From Adenophora triphylla var. japonica (Eukaryota > Streptophyta > Magnoliopsida > Asterales > Campanulaceae), in the NCBI GenBank assembly GCA_022495995.1, contig JAFEMH010000073.1, forward strand, positions 650,001-714,000: a stretch of 64,000 nucleotides of DNA. The letters run 5' to 3'. How positions within the stretch are numbered: position 1 is the stretch's first letter; each line of letters opens with the position of its first letter. The notes below the pieces were generated by a model. That model was not told the DNA's origin. It searched no databases and saw only the letters and a program-made list of their open reading frames with translations. Positions 21,614-33,124 of the stretch are shown here, piece by piece. The position numbers were made by a program, and so were the translations under genes.

Positions 21614-24498
21614 TGTTGGAATTTTGGTTTTGGAAAGTGTGATTTGACCGACTTTTGACCAAGAATTCCATTGGGTTCCATTTTAGAAAAATGGAAATTG
21701 ATTGCATATTAATAATCTACATTTGGAGTAGATTAATTTGATATATTTACTTTCTCAAAACCAATTAATGGTGAATGAGAAATTAATGCTCAAAGTATGC
21801 AAAATGAAATGGGTTTTATGAAGAGTTTATGGGATGTGGAATAGTTATCCCACATTGCTTAAAGATGTAAAGCAATGATAGTTTATAAATTGATCCATCC
21901 AAGGAAGGAGACATCAAGTTAATCTCCTTGGGCCATCCTAGTTGGGCCATTGAGCCAACCATGCATCCAAGTGGGCTATTGAGCTAGTTTTGTTCTAGCT
22001 TAAAATGGACCCTGACCGCGAAGCCGCGAAGGGCGAGAATGGGCGGTTTAGGGCGCACTTTGCACTTTAGTGGCGAGTGGGCTCGTGGTGGTTCAATCCA
22101 TTCCAAGTCAAATGGGTTAAGGTTGGACGGTTGGACCGCTTGGTAAACTGTTTGGGCTTGGGCGAGTGGGCTCAGGTGGGCTGTTTGGGCCGAGCCTTAG
22201 TTGGGTTCCAGCGATGGGCGGCGGATTAGTGGCTTGGGCTTCAAGGCGCGCATCTGGGCTATTGGAATGGGTGGCCCGCTTGATCAAAAGGGTGCTAGTA
22301 GGTTCAATGAACCGGGTCAAGTGGGCAGGTTCAAAGGCTAATGGGTAAGGTTATGATCCGTGCCTATTGGAACAGGCGGGTCAGACTGATGGGTCGATCC
22401 AGTTGATCTTAGCCTTTAATAAGAAAATAATCCAATGGTCTAGAATCCACCAGACACCAATTGTGCCTATTCCCAAGAGACACCCTAACTCTTCATATAC
22501 TATATAAACCCCCCACTAGTTTGTCAAATTCATTCATTCACTCAATCTTCACTTCACATATTCACTCTCTTCTCTCAATAGATGTAGAGAATCAATTATC
22601 TAACGGAGTTAACTAACTCAGTTAGATAATTAACTGAATTATGGAATTCAGTCACAGAATTCAACGGAATTCTTAACATCATCTGTTAGAAGATAGAGGA
22701 ATTTTTTCTTAAATAATCCATTTTTAAAATTTTATTTACCAAAGTGACTTACTGTTCAAACTTTTTCCCAAAATGTCCCATATTTTCAAAACTCGCTACA
22801 CCGTGTAGCGAATTTAAAATTTTTCAATTAAAATCGCTACACGGTGTAGCGATTTTATATTTGCTAAATTTTATTTTAATATTTATAATATTTGCTATTT
22901 AAAAAAAAAAAAAAAAAAAAAAAAGCTAAATTTGAAATCGCTACACTAAGTAGCGATTTCAAATTAAGAAAGTACACTATTCAATTCAATTCAATTCAAG
23001 CAAACAAAGCCCGTCCAAAAAACCATCCATAAAACCAAGTCCAACTAAAGGTTTGTATTCGTTTCGTCTTAAATTACAAAATAATAATACAAAAATAATT
23101 ATGTATTAATAAAAAAAATTAAATAGAAATATTATTTTTTTATCTCAAATAAATATTTTTTTAAAATGTACTTCTATAAAAAATTATATTCTTCATTTCA
23201 AAAATAAATATTACTTTCGACTCAAAATGAATAACCAAAAAATAATACTACATTTTTTATCCCAAAAAAATGAGCATTACTTCCTTCATCCCAATGAATA
23301 TTTTAAAAATTAATACTACTTCATTCGCCTCGAAAATTAATGTTTGTAATGTTAGTGCTTTCGTCTCAAAATATAATATTAACTAGTACATGCCCGTGTC
23401 CAAGGCCACGTGTTTTTTTTTTTTAAAGGCAAAATGGGAAAGGGACAAATGTATGAGGGCAAAATGGGAATTTCGGCACTTGCTACTATTCATACAACTG
23501 TAGCAAGGATAATCCCTCATTTATACTATAGATTTTTGAGGCAAATGAAAGAGTATTATTTTTTTAAAATATTCATTGAGACGAAGGAAGTAATGCTCAT
23601 TTATTTGGGATAAAAAATGTAGTATTATTTTTTGGTTATTCATTTTGAGTCGAAAGTAATATTTATTTTTGAAATGAAGAATATAATTTTTTATAGAAGT
23701 ACATTTTTAAAAAATATTTATTTGAGATAAAAAAATAATATTTCTATTTAATTTTTTTTATTAATACATAATTACTTTTGTATTATTATTTTGTAATTTA
23801 AGACGAAGCGAATACAAACATTTAGTTTGAACTTGGTTTTATGGATGGTTTTTTGGACGGGCTTTGTTTGCTTGAATTGAATAGTGTACTTTCTTAACTT
23901 GAAATCGCTACATTAGGTTTTTTTTTTTTTTTTTTTTTTTTTAAATAGCAAATAGCATAAATATTAAAATAAAATTTAGCAAATTTAAAATCGCTACACC
24001 GTGTAGCGATTTTAATTGAAAAATTTTAAACTCGCTACACGGTGTAGCGAGTTTTGAAAAAATGGGACATTTTGGGAAAAAGTTTGAACAGTAAGTCACT
24101 TTGGTAAATAAAATTTTAAAAATGGATTATTTGAGAAAAAATTCGAAGATAGAGCATATCGTTGCATAATTCTTCTTCAAAGTCTGGAAGTGTCAAACAC
24201 GATTTTTGTTCGCCGAAGTCATTAATTTGGAGTGCTCCTATTAATGATCAGAAGTCGTTTTATCTTGAGAGAAGATTGCCGCAGACCGTTAGCACCAGTG
24301 CGAGGCAATATCTTCTTGCGGAGATTGTGTCCAACACAAAACTCGACTTCGTTATTTACTCGGTTTGCTTTAATTTCCGCATTCTATTTTATCTTTATTT
24401 CCTGCCCCGTTAATTATGTTATGGTTCATTATATTGTTTGTCATTTCGTTAAATTCAAGAAAGCCTTATTTATTGTCAAATAGACAAATTTCCCAACA
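21614..24498 (+). mobile_element. 3' LTR of element B, interrupted by a foldback element
   Basis: It starts TGTTGGAATTTTGG and ends CCCAACA. It is 2885 bp against 1445 bp for the 5' LTR. The excess is the 1446-bp insertion at 22699-24144 plus its 10-bp target duplication. The TATA box is at about 22499-22507. Confidence 0.85.
22699..24144. mobile_element. 1446-bp foldback / Mutator-like MITE with 10-bp TSD
   Basis: The insertion begins GAATTTTTTCTTAAATAATCC-like and ends with its inverse (GGATTATTTGAGAAAAAATTC). Its two arms (about 22699-23307 and 23564-24144) are near-perfect reverse complements of each other over almost 600 bases. It is flanked by GAAGATAGAG (22689-22698 and 24145-24154), present once in the 5' LTR. 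A 9-11 bp TSD and long TIRs point to the Mutator superfamily. Each arm has TCGCTACACGGTGTAGCGA-type palindromes and a poly(A)/poly(T) run. The 256-base loop holds ACATGCCCGTGTCC-type text. No protein is encoded. Confidence 0.85.
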
Positions 24499-24503
24499 CT
24501 AAT

Positions 24504-24918
24504 TTCAGCAGTATCACCAAAAATAAAAATAAAAAATTGAACTCGACATTGAATGGGGAGAAGGGATATAATTTCAAAATTTCCACAGATGGGGTGGATC
24601 TATGGAGAGGCAGTGTTAACCGGAATTAATGGGTGCATGGGCGATGCGTAGAAGAGGGGGGTTGGGATGTACGGGTGGGTGAGGGAGGAGATTGGGCAGC
24701 GCTAATGTTAAAGCTCTTCACTGCTGCTGAAGGTTCCATGGAGATTTAAAGAGGAAGCCAATATATTTGATCAAGTGTTATTGGGGGTTCATAATGGTAA
24801 TGCTTTTAATCAGATGGTGGTGGTGAGTTACCAGAAAAGATGAAGGGATGAAGGGGTGAGGTGGGACTGGAAAATAACGAGAGAAGATGAAGGGGGATAT
24901 AATTTTTTTTTTTTTTTG
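24504..24918. other. Interior of the inverted-repeat element, right part; no gene seen
   Basis: A GGGGAGAAGGG/GATGAAGGGG-rich stretch ending in a run of T. It continues the element that is interrupted by element B. No open frame of note. Confidence 0.4.
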
Positions 24919-25090
24919 TTTAACTCTCATGGATTATCCGTTAGTTTTATAACAACCGTTAAAAATGTGGTCAAATTGAAAACGAAACTAAAATACGAAA
25001 GTTACATTTGATAATAAAAAAGTATGCATGTGAAATTAACTATTTCCAATTAGCATGCTGGTCAATTTGGCTAAAATCTCGTTAAATTCC
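24919..25090 (-). repeat. Right arm of the large inverted repeat (MULE-like TIR)
   Basis: Reverse-complement partner of 15383-15552. The outer edge reads GTCAATTTGGCTAAAA and the inner edge TTAACTCTCATGGAT. With element B removed, the two arms would enclose about 1.2 kb. Confidence 0.5.
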
Positions 25091-26232
25091 AAAATTCTTG
25101 TCCTACGATTGCCTTAGGGTGAAGGATTTCACGATAATTTCCCCAAGAATATTCCCTTCTTTGTGGTTGACTTGTTAAACTTTTTAAAAATATGTTTTTA
25201 TTTATTTGTATATGTTGGACAAAATCTTAAATAATGAACACAATATGAAAGAATTACAATAAAATTGGAATACAATTTACAATACAAAATAAAAAAATGA
25301 AAAGAGAAAACCGTATGGAAGTAATATTGATTCACTTATTTTCGAGCCGTGTTATACACTTTCATTAAGACTAATTCGTCCCTCCCTCTCTAAGAGTACT
25401 CGAGGTTTTCAAGGGCATTAGTCTCACAGGATAGAACAGACGAACTAGGTGCAAATCCGCACTTGAGCCTCCCGGCAAATTGAACGTATGCTTGAACTAA
25501 ATCACCAACTAGAACTTCAAAAAAAGAGATCAAAAGAAAATTTTAGACAATAGAATCCTATGCTCTAGAGTTACAATAAGAGACTCTCATATTATCTTTC
25601 CATCTTCTCTATCTTCTAACTTCTTCCAATTTAGCCAAGAAAAAAAGACAACAACAAATATATAGGGAACTTAGGATTAATTGACATTAATCATGTCTAA
25701 TTAACATCAACATTATGATTTGTGTTGTTACATATTCTCTAACTTAATTAGAGAAATCAATCCATGAATAAAGAGCAATTATGAGAAATAAAGAGCAATA
25801 TATAGGGAACTTAGGATTAATTGACATTCAAATTTTGGTTAATTATCCACAAACCCGAAGGTCACACCTTGAATTTCATTTTAACTATAGAAAATCAATT
25901 TCTCATTCACATTAATACACAATTTTTTCAACAGTATATCACTTATAATTTGATAAAATAATATTAAAATTATTCCATAAATTAAATATGCTATATTTAT
26001 TTAAAGATAGATTAAAAATGGCCGATAATTATGGAGTGGGGGAAGCATAAATTAATGCTTAAAGTTGCTTCTCCAATTTGATAAAGAAGTCAACATTTAG
26101 TGCCAAATAATTAACGGATATACAATCCATCACGTTCGCCATATCTATAATTTTGATGTGAAGGCCAAACTGAAAGGTGATAACTAATTATTTAATTAGC
26201 CATTGACTTCAATGGTAGATTGCCATCATCTT
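25091..26232. other. AT-rich spacer, no gene seen
   Basis: Non-coding. A direct repeat containing TAGGGAACTTAGGATTAATT occurs at about 25658 and 25802. The block at 25340-25520 with more balanced composition (CGAGGTTTTCAAGGGCATTAG) may be an LTR fragment, but no partner was found. Confidence 0.45.
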
Positions 26233-26351
26233 ATTCGTTTTTACTTTCTATTTTTAGCTTTCGTTTGAATCCTATTCGTTTTTACTTTCTATTTTTAGCA
26301 TTCATTTGAATCCTATTCGTTTTTACTTCTATCTTTAGCTTTCGTTTTAAT
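26233..26351. repeat. Tandem repeat, three 41-bp units
   Basis: Units start at 26233, 26274 and 26315 with ATTCGTTTTTACTT. The first two differ at two positions; the third is slightly shortened. Confidence 0.85.
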
Positions 26352-26431
26352 TTTGTGTAATATTAAAATATTGTGTGTATAATATTAAAATATTGTGAGT
26401 ATTCGTAGTGAAATAGAGATAGAAACTATTC

Positions 26432-26672
26432 ATAATACTCTCTTCATCCCAATTTAAATGTTTTTAATTTGATTGTGTATGGAGATTAAGAAAATTAAAT
26501 GTTGTGAATATAAAAAGTAAAATATAAGAGAGAAAATTGGTAGTGAATATTAAGTGGGTTATTATTGTGTTATTTTTTATTTTATTTTTTAAAAAGAAGA
26601 AATTGAAAATGGCAATGAACCTAAATTTTGTTAAAGATAAAAATTTAAATAAATTAAAATGAAGGCCTAAAC
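26432..26672. mobile_element. Possible degenerate MITE
   Basis: The left edge CTCTTCATCCCAATTTAAAT resembles the reverse complement of the right edge (AAATAAATTAAAATGAAGG). About 240 bp, AT-rich, no TSD determined. The small - strand open frame inside is not supported. Confidence 0.3.
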
Positions 26673-26676
26673 TCAA

Positions 26677-27147
26677 GGCTCCGTTTGTTTGCCGTAAAAT
26701 ATTTTTCGGAAAACGTTTTCCCCATTTTTTGGTGTTTGATAGGCACCGAAAAATGGGAAAATATTTTCCGAAAAATATTAATCATTTAAAATTGATTTTT
26801 AATAACTCCCACCACCATCCCTACCCCCCACCCCACCCTCGTCGGGTCAAAAAAAATATTTAATCATTTAAAATTTATTTTTAACAACTCCACACCCCAT
26901 CCCACCCCACTCACCACCACCACCCCTGCCCCCCACCCCACTCAAATTATCTCAAATTGTGTTTTTATCGAAAAATATTTTCATTAAACGCATAAATTTA
27001 TTTTCGAAAAATATTTTCCTTATCAAACAATCGAAAACATGTTTATCTCATTTTTTCGAAAAACATTTTACAGGAAATTCGTTTTCCAAAAAATATTTTA
27101 CAGGAAATCATTTTCCGTAAATTATTTTACGCGAAACAAACGGAGTC
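26677..27147. mobile_element. MITE with CTCCGTTTGTTT terminal inverted repeats
   Basis: The left terminus GGCTCCGTTTGTTT and the right terminus AAACAAACGGAGTC are inverted copies. The inner arms repeat TTTTCGGAAAA/TTTTCCG words in both orientations, giving an extensive foldback. About 470 bp, non-coding. The superfamily was not decided because no clear TSD was seen. Confidence 0.6.
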
Positions 27148-27346
27148 TTAATCATCACAAATCAAAACTAAGCTTCACCCTAATTGGAAGACTTCATCTA
27201 GTTCAATAAAGTGACGATTTTTCCTTAAATCATCATCTTCATCGTAATTTTAAGGTTTGACTGAAGGAAGAGGTCATAATTAGGTAACCTCTTTGAAAGA
27301 ATTATTACTCTCACCTCTCTTTGAAAGAATTATTACTTCCACATCC

Positions 27347-27929
27347 TGTTTCACCTTAAAAATTTCACTCAGCATGACATTTACGTCCTGATCATCCACT
27401 TTAAGGTAATCTTAATTTATATCTTGAACTAACGCCTTGAATTATCTGTTGTGTATTTCTCTATTTTTCAGGAAATAAGTTACCACTCAAAACGGGATAA
27501 CCTTATCTTTGAAGACCTTGTCAACAAAGGGTTTAAACTCTATAAACGGCCATAATTCCCACAGATAACTAACGGCTGTTCATCATCAACTAAGGGCGAG
27601 ATTCTAGGCGAAATATCAGAAGGAACATTCAAGTTTTCGTTTCGGTTACACATACAAATATATAAACCCTTTAGAACGCACATGTATTCACGTTGTACAC
27701 TTTATTCTACTCTCATACTGCACTTTGTACTCACAAGCTACAAAATTCAATAACACTTTTTGGTTAAGGTAGACTTTTCCTAAAGCCTCTCGAGGTTTTT
27801 TCCTGCGAACGATTGTTCATAGGTTTTCCTCATTATATTTTTGTGTTCATCTTGATTTGAGAGTTATATTCCATTTGTGCCCAAACATCCTTGATAGATA
27901 AATTTAATTGTTGAAATTTGTCCAAAACA
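27347..27929 (+). mobile_element. Old solo LTR of the same family as element C
   Basis: It begins TGTTTCACCTTAAAAATTTC and ends GTCCAAAACA. It aligns throughout with the C LTRs through words such as CTTGAACTAACGCCTTGAA, TTCTCTATTTTTCAGGAA and GCGAACGATTGTTCA. It is far more diverged than the two C LTRs are from each other, so it is an older insertion. The flanks (CATCC and CCTTC) do not form a clean TSD. Confidence 0.7.
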
Positions 27930-27944
27930 CCTTCGTTACAAAAT

Positions 27945-28805
27945 AAATGATCAATTTTTTTTTTCAATTTACTTTTAATCAAAAATAATTTTGATTTAAC
28001 ATTCAACTTGGAACTTGGGACACATGTAGTAGTAGTTGATCATTTATTTTGGAATGGCACATATATACTCCCTATGTCCCATCAAAAATAAATTTGATTT
28101 ATCATTCAGCTTGGAACTTGGGACACACTGCATACATGTAGTTGATCATTTATTTTAGAATGGCACAGATATACTCCCTGTGTTCCATCAAAAATAAATT
28201 TGATTTATCATTCAACTTGGAACTTGGGACACATTCAACTTGGGACACATGTAGTAGTTGATCATTTATTTTGGAATGGCACATATATACTCCCTATGGC
28301 CCATCAAAAATAAATTTGATTTAACATTCATCTTGAAACTTGGGACACATTGGACACATGTAGTTGATCATTTATTTTAGAATGGCACAGATATACTCCC
28401 TATGTTCCATCAAAAATAAATTTGATTTATCATTCAAGTTGGATTGATACACATGTAGTTGATCATTTATTTTGGAATGACACAGATATACTCCCTATGT
28501 CCCATCAAAAACAAATTTGAATTATCATTCAACTTGGAACTTGGGACACATTCAACTTGGGACACATGTAGTAGTTGATCATTTATTTTGGAATGGTACA
28601 GATATATTCCCTATGTTCCATCAAAAATAAATTTGATTTATCATTCAACTTGAAACTTGGGACATATTTTACACATGTAGTTGATCATTTATTTTGGAAT
28701 GGCACAGATATACTCCCTATGTTCCATCAAAAATAAATTTGATTTATCATTCAACTTGGAACTTGGTACACATGTAGTTGATCATTTATTTTGGAATGTC
28801 ACAGA
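27945..28805. repeat. Tandem array of about 105-bp units, left part
   Basis: About seven units, each with TATACTCCCTATGTCCCATC, AAAAATAAATTTGATTTATC, ACTTGGAACTTGGGACACA and GTAGTTGATCATTTATTTT. Unit junction words (ACTCCCT) lie near 28067, 28172, 28289, 28395, 28490, 28607 and 28711, so spacing varies from 95 to 118 bp. The TACTCCCT.TGTCCC word resembles a Stowaway MITE end, as if MITE termini had been amplified in tandem. The array stops in CACAGA, where element C is inserted. Confidence 0.8.
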
Positions 28806-29359
28806 TGTTTGGGGTGAAAAAATTCACTCAACATGTCTTACATCTTGATCGTACGCCTTGAGGTAACATCTTGGAACTACATCTTGAACTAACGCCTTGA
28901 ATTGTTTGTTGTATATTTTTCTATTTTTCAGGAACCAAGTCATGCATAAACAGGTAAACTTTATATCATCACGAATGAATAAAGACCTGGTCAAACGATG
29001 GCATAATCCTCATAACGGCCATAATTTCAACAAAGAAGTAACGGTGGAAGAATAGGGATTACATTCATGTTGTTATTTCCGTTACATTTCAAGTATATAA
29101 GCAAAACAAAATGCACCTGTACACACATGACACCATACTCTCTCTCTGCACTTTGTACTCGAGACACTAAGCTCAATAAGAATCAATTTTCGGTTAAGGT
29201 AGGCTTTTCCCAAAGCCTCCCAAGGTTTTGTGCCGGCGAACGATTGTTCAAGGGCTTTCCTCGTTACATCCTTGCGTTCATATTGATAGTGAATTATATT
29301 CCATTTGTACCCAAAGTTTCTTCAAAATAAATTCACCTTGTTGAAAATTGTCCAAAACA
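28806..29359 (+). mobile_element. 5' LTR of element C
   Basis: 554 bp. A TATA-like box (TATATAA) lies at 29094-29100. It ends CCAAAACA, followed directly by the primer-site region. Confidence 0.85.
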
Positions 29360-29360
29360 A

Positions 29361-29380
29361 TTTGGCGCCATCTGTGGGAA
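29361..29380 (+). other. Primer binding site region of element C
   Basis: TTTGGCGCCATCTGTGGGAA follows the 5' LTR. This wording is common after the 5' LTR of plant Tat-type elements. I do not assign the tRNA. Confidence 0.6.
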
Positions 29381-29406
29381 CTTTGGTTTTTTAGATTCCA
29401 ATCAAG

Positions 29407-30575
29407 ATGAGCAATCCTACTTCTGCAATGTTTACATCCATTGTCACAACTGGGGCAAGAACTAGCAAGTCAAGCTTACCCTCAACTGTTGGGTTCAGTG
29501 CTGTGACGCCTCAAAGCCAACGACTCAACTTAAGAGACTCTTCATCCATGACGCTGCTTGGAATCTCATTAGAAATTGTGACCGGCATGATAACCATGAT
29601 GCAACATTTGAAGAATCAGATGGATGTGCAACAGTATACCAATCAAATGATATTCAATTCAATCAACAGAATGCAACATGAAATATAAACCTCAAGGCGC
29701 AGTGGTTCGACAGTCAGTACGCCTGAGGTCTCACCTCTGTAACCTAGGACTCTTTTTCCAGATGCTGAACCAAACACGAGAAACGATCAAGGCAATATAT
29801 CAATGGCCAACATTGTTCAGACTGAGAGCACCATGGTGCATCCAGCCGAATTCCGCTGTCAACATGCTTCACCTTTGCAACCCCACCTCCTATGGGGCAA
29901 ACAAGGAGTTTTAATATGTTTGGTACTCCTTTAAATCAATTTGTTGCCACTAACCCTATTGCAGATAACACCCTCGCAAGAGAAGTGCAGCAGATCAAAG
30001 ATATTCTCATGAAGGTCCTAGGAGTCACCTTATACCCTTCAACCAAGCATCTCCAACCAGTCATCATGATTCCCGTTTCGTTCCTTCCATAGCCGGTGTG
30101 GAGATCCCTAAAAGATTTCAAGTACCTCCAAAGAAATAATATGATGGCACGACGGACCCTGCAGAACATATAGCCCTATACCAAGAGAAGATGGATATCA
30201 TTAGCATTCCCCACCATCTCAAGGATGTTTGTTTGTGTAGAGGCTTTGGGTCAACCCTATCTGGTCCCGCCTTGATGTGGCTAACCAACCAGCCTATGAA
30301 TTCTATCTCCTCTTACTCTCAATTACTTAACATGTTTCTTAATCAGTTTTCTTGTAATCGTGTGTTTGAAAAACTAACAAGTGACCTTTACAGGGTGGTA
30401 CAACAGCCTGATGAAACCCTGAAAGATTACGTGTTTAGGTTCAACAAGGAGGCCGTAAGCATCCCTCATATTGATGTGTCAACGGCAGCGGAAGCCTTCA
30501 GGATGGGCTTAAAGAGAGAATTACTATTCTACCAAGATTTGGTTATGTACCCGTCTAAAAGCTTGGACGAGATCA
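29407..30575 (+). pseudogene. gag: Gag, N-terminal two thirds (element C), split by element D
   Basis: It starts at ATG 29407 and is open to 29688, then shifts frame twice, resuming at 29892 and at about 30100. The capsid-like domain reads YDGTTDPAEHIALYQEKM, then GPALMWLTNQPMNSISSY and DETLKDYVFRFNKE. This is the plant retrotransposon gag domain (Pfam Retrotrans_gag) with its W and F/N-K-E landmarks. The frame is cut after ...SLDEI by insertion of element D at 30575. When the insertion and one TSD copy are ignored, the frame at 30569-30575 continues in phase at 40607. Confidence 0.75.
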
Positions 30576-32146
30576 TGTAGGTGTTAGTGCCCTAGGCCTA
30601 TAGAGATAGACCTTTATGTAATGTCATTGTTCATTTATATATGAGATTGCTTCTTTGATTATTATATGTGTTTGCATGTTTAGTTATAATAATCGTGTCC
30701 CTAGTACTTATGAAGCACTAGTATGAAGTCTAATGGATAATCATATGATGATTATATGCATGGAGATGCACATTAGATTCATGGGTACTTGTTAGAGAAC
30801 AAGGTACTGGACTTGACCCATTATGAGATTTATGTCATGGTCATATGTCATAATTAAATCTCATATAGTCATATCATTGATATCCTTTGACCTGAGATTA
30901 TCATCGTCTTCCGCTTGATGAATATCATGTTTGATATAGTTTAATGTTATCTTTAACCGGATGACAATAAGGGCTATCATTGGCATGGTATGATTCTTGT
31001 TGGGAAGAATGATAAGTCAAGATGGAAATTGTCCCTCGTAAAGAGAGATGTTTGCTTGGCCACTCATAAGTAAGATTGATGTAGTGCATGGCCGTACGCC
31101 CCGAATGAATTAATGTGATTAATGTCATTCGATTAATCAATTTACTTGGTAACGAGAAAGCATTGAACAATATGAGTTGACGTGGACCATGACTCATGTT
31201 CAATATAACATCGTGTGACAATGGGATTGTGATATGTTCTATGTAGGAAAAATCGAACTTGATAATCATACTATTTGGGTAGGCATGATGGCTTGCTAGA
31301 GTCCGCTCATGTCTTATGAGGATCGATGTGATCGGACTCATTGCCAACATAGTATGGTCCTATGGGGTCACACGCATCGAACGAATTGTCAAAAATGAGG
31401 AATATGGATTTTTCTGCTCGAGGGGACGACTCGTCCCCTCAACTGAACTAAGTCGTGCCTTATGAAGGGACGCCAGGTTCAGTGGGAGTGTCCTGAGGGA
31501 CGACTCGTGCTCTGGGGCACGAGTCGTGCCCAAAGGGACGACTCGTCCCGTGAGCTAAGCCAAGTCGTGCCTCTTGCAGGGATGCCAGGATCAGTGGGAG
31601 CTGCAGAGGGGACGACTCGTGCCCTGGGGGACGAGTCGTCCCGTCGGGCCTGGACTGATACGTAAATGGCCTGATTTTAGGGTTTTCGCAAAGGGCTTTT
31701 ATTTGTAACGTATAAATAGTTGCCCCTGGTTGCCCTAGCCGTAATAAGAACGTTTTGGCTTGAGAGAAACACTTAGAGTGGGAATTTTCAATTGAGAATT
31801 GAGAATCAAACACCACCAAATCCATTGTTCTTCATTGATTGAAAGGTGTTTCAATCAATTGGATCTAGCAATCCTCCTAGAAGAGTTCTGGGGTTCGTTC
31901 CGCGCGTGGATAAACATAGAGGATCTTCGTTCATCAAGATCTTTGGTTCGTGATTCCCGTTCGTTCATCAAGGATTAACAAGATCATTCAATCTGGAGTT
32001 GGGTCAAGTTTATCAAAGGCAAAAGCATTCAAGGTTGGTAATTCTATTTCACCTCTCTTAATTATTCATCTAGAACGGATTCTAGGGCTTGGGGTTTTTT
32101 CGAGTTATTGCTTATTCCGCTGCGCATGGACCCTCGAAACCCTACA
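30576..32146 (+). mobile_element. 5' LTR of element D
   Basis: 1571 bp, TGTAGG...CCTACA. TATAAATA at 31711-31718. A palindrome array lies just upstream (31416-31660). Confidence 0.9.
31416..31660. repeat. GGGACGACTCGTCCC palindrome array (5' LTR of D)
   Basis: Several copies of GGGACGACTCGTCCC, GGGACGACTCGTGC and GGCACGAGTCGTGCCC are spread over 245 bases, about 50 bases upstream of the TATA box. Each pairs 7-8-bp arms around one central base, and the copies can also pair with one another. The same block occurs in the 3' LTR at 39874-40104. Long open frames here (for example 31460-31825 on -) are side effects of the palindromes. Confidence 0.8.
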
Positions 32147-32147
32147 G

Positions 32148-32160
32148 TGGTATCAGAGCC
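32148..32160 (+). other. Primer binding site of element D (initiator Met tRNA)
   Basis: TGGTATCAGAGCC, one base after the 5' LTR, is the standard site complementary to the 3' end of initiator methionine tRNA. Confidence 0.9.
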
Positions 32161-33120
32161 CCGTTCATGATGCTTAGTTAGATAATCATGATAATTATGT
32201 AATATGATTATATGAATTTTCATGATGTGCATGATCTAGAATATGAAATTGTATGAGTTTTACTTGAGAAATAATAGTATATATAAATATACCATGATTA
32301 TGAAATTGTAATATATATGATTAATATGATTAATCTAGATTATGGGATGTCAATTTCATTGATATGATTAATGTGATTAATCTAGGATATTTGTGATGTA
32401 TTACTTGGTATATTGGCTGGACACCAAAACCTTCCCACTGGGCACTTCGATGGAAGTGTGGGATAATCTTGGAGCACGTGGCCGCGTACTAGTAATTGCG
32501 ATCAAATGTAATATGTGTTGCATCATTCCATGTTCATAATTATGTTCATATAGTTTTCATGAATCAACCTTGGGATGTAATTGATAAGCATGAAAAATTG
32601 AACCTTCTTTGTAATTTGAGTTTGTTTTATGCCACCCATGTTTAAACACTTGTGAGTATACGGGTAGTTTTATGTGGGCTCGCCATAGCGAGGTGCATTA
32701 ATTCTATCTTTGTATGATCAAGATGAGCAAATAGTGGTTGCTATACGTTTAACATGGTTGAACTCAATTAGGCTATCAAAACGGTTTTGGGCCTAAGGCA
32801 TAAGATGAGATTGAAACATGTGACATAAGATGTCTATAATCTCATAATGATCTAAGAGTCATATATAGATATGATTGATAAATGTTATCTACCTTTTTAG
32901 TTTAATTTTGAGCAAATGTGCCATAGCCGACTTGAAATTAAATTAAAGTTGGGTCTTAGCCTATTAAATTATATTATACATATTTGTATAAGAAGGTTAT
33001 ATAATTTAGTGGGAGTATTTGTGAAATACGTTAATTAATCTCTTAAATGAATTGGTACTTATATGTGTTCATATCTTGTTGCATATCTTTGTAGATCAAC
33101 GGCCGTAAACAATAATCAAA
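32161..33120 (+). other. Untranslated leader of element D
   Basis: AT-rich, no frame of note. About 960 bases between the primer site and the gag remnant. Nothing else seen. Confidence 0.5.
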
Positions 33121-33124
33121 ACAT

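Larger units (their letters stand above)
16351..24498 (+). mobile_element. Element B: decayed Ty1/copia retrotransposon (Tork-like), TSD CTAAT
   Basis: Two LTRs (16351-17795 and 21614-24498) begin TGTTGGAATTTTGG and end TTTCCCAACA. The whole is bounded by CTAAT on both sides (16346-16350 and 24499-24503). The internal part keeps traces of gag zinc knuckle, protease, pre-integrase and integrase in the Ty1/copia order, all with stops and frameshifts. RT and RNase H are essentially gone. No initiator-Met tRNA primer site follows the 5' LTR, so this copy could not prime reverse transcription as it stands. Confidence 0.85.

Noticed and set aside
24162..24483. Open frames at the 3' end of the B LTRs (also 17528-17780)
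   Set aside because: They are repeated in both LTRs, short, and cross the LTR terminus; no domain.
27148..27346. Possible small gene between the MITE and the solo LTR
   Set aside because: There is no open frame and no RNA motif; plain AT-rich spacer.
31460..31825. Open frames through the D LTR palindromes (also 39897-40280)
   Set aside because: They are present because palindromes lack stops; they run into the LTR promoter and have no domain.
32148..32160. tRNA gene at TGGTATCAGAGCC (also 48533 and 57053)
   Set aside because: These are primer binding sites directly after LTRs; no tRNA fold surrounds them.
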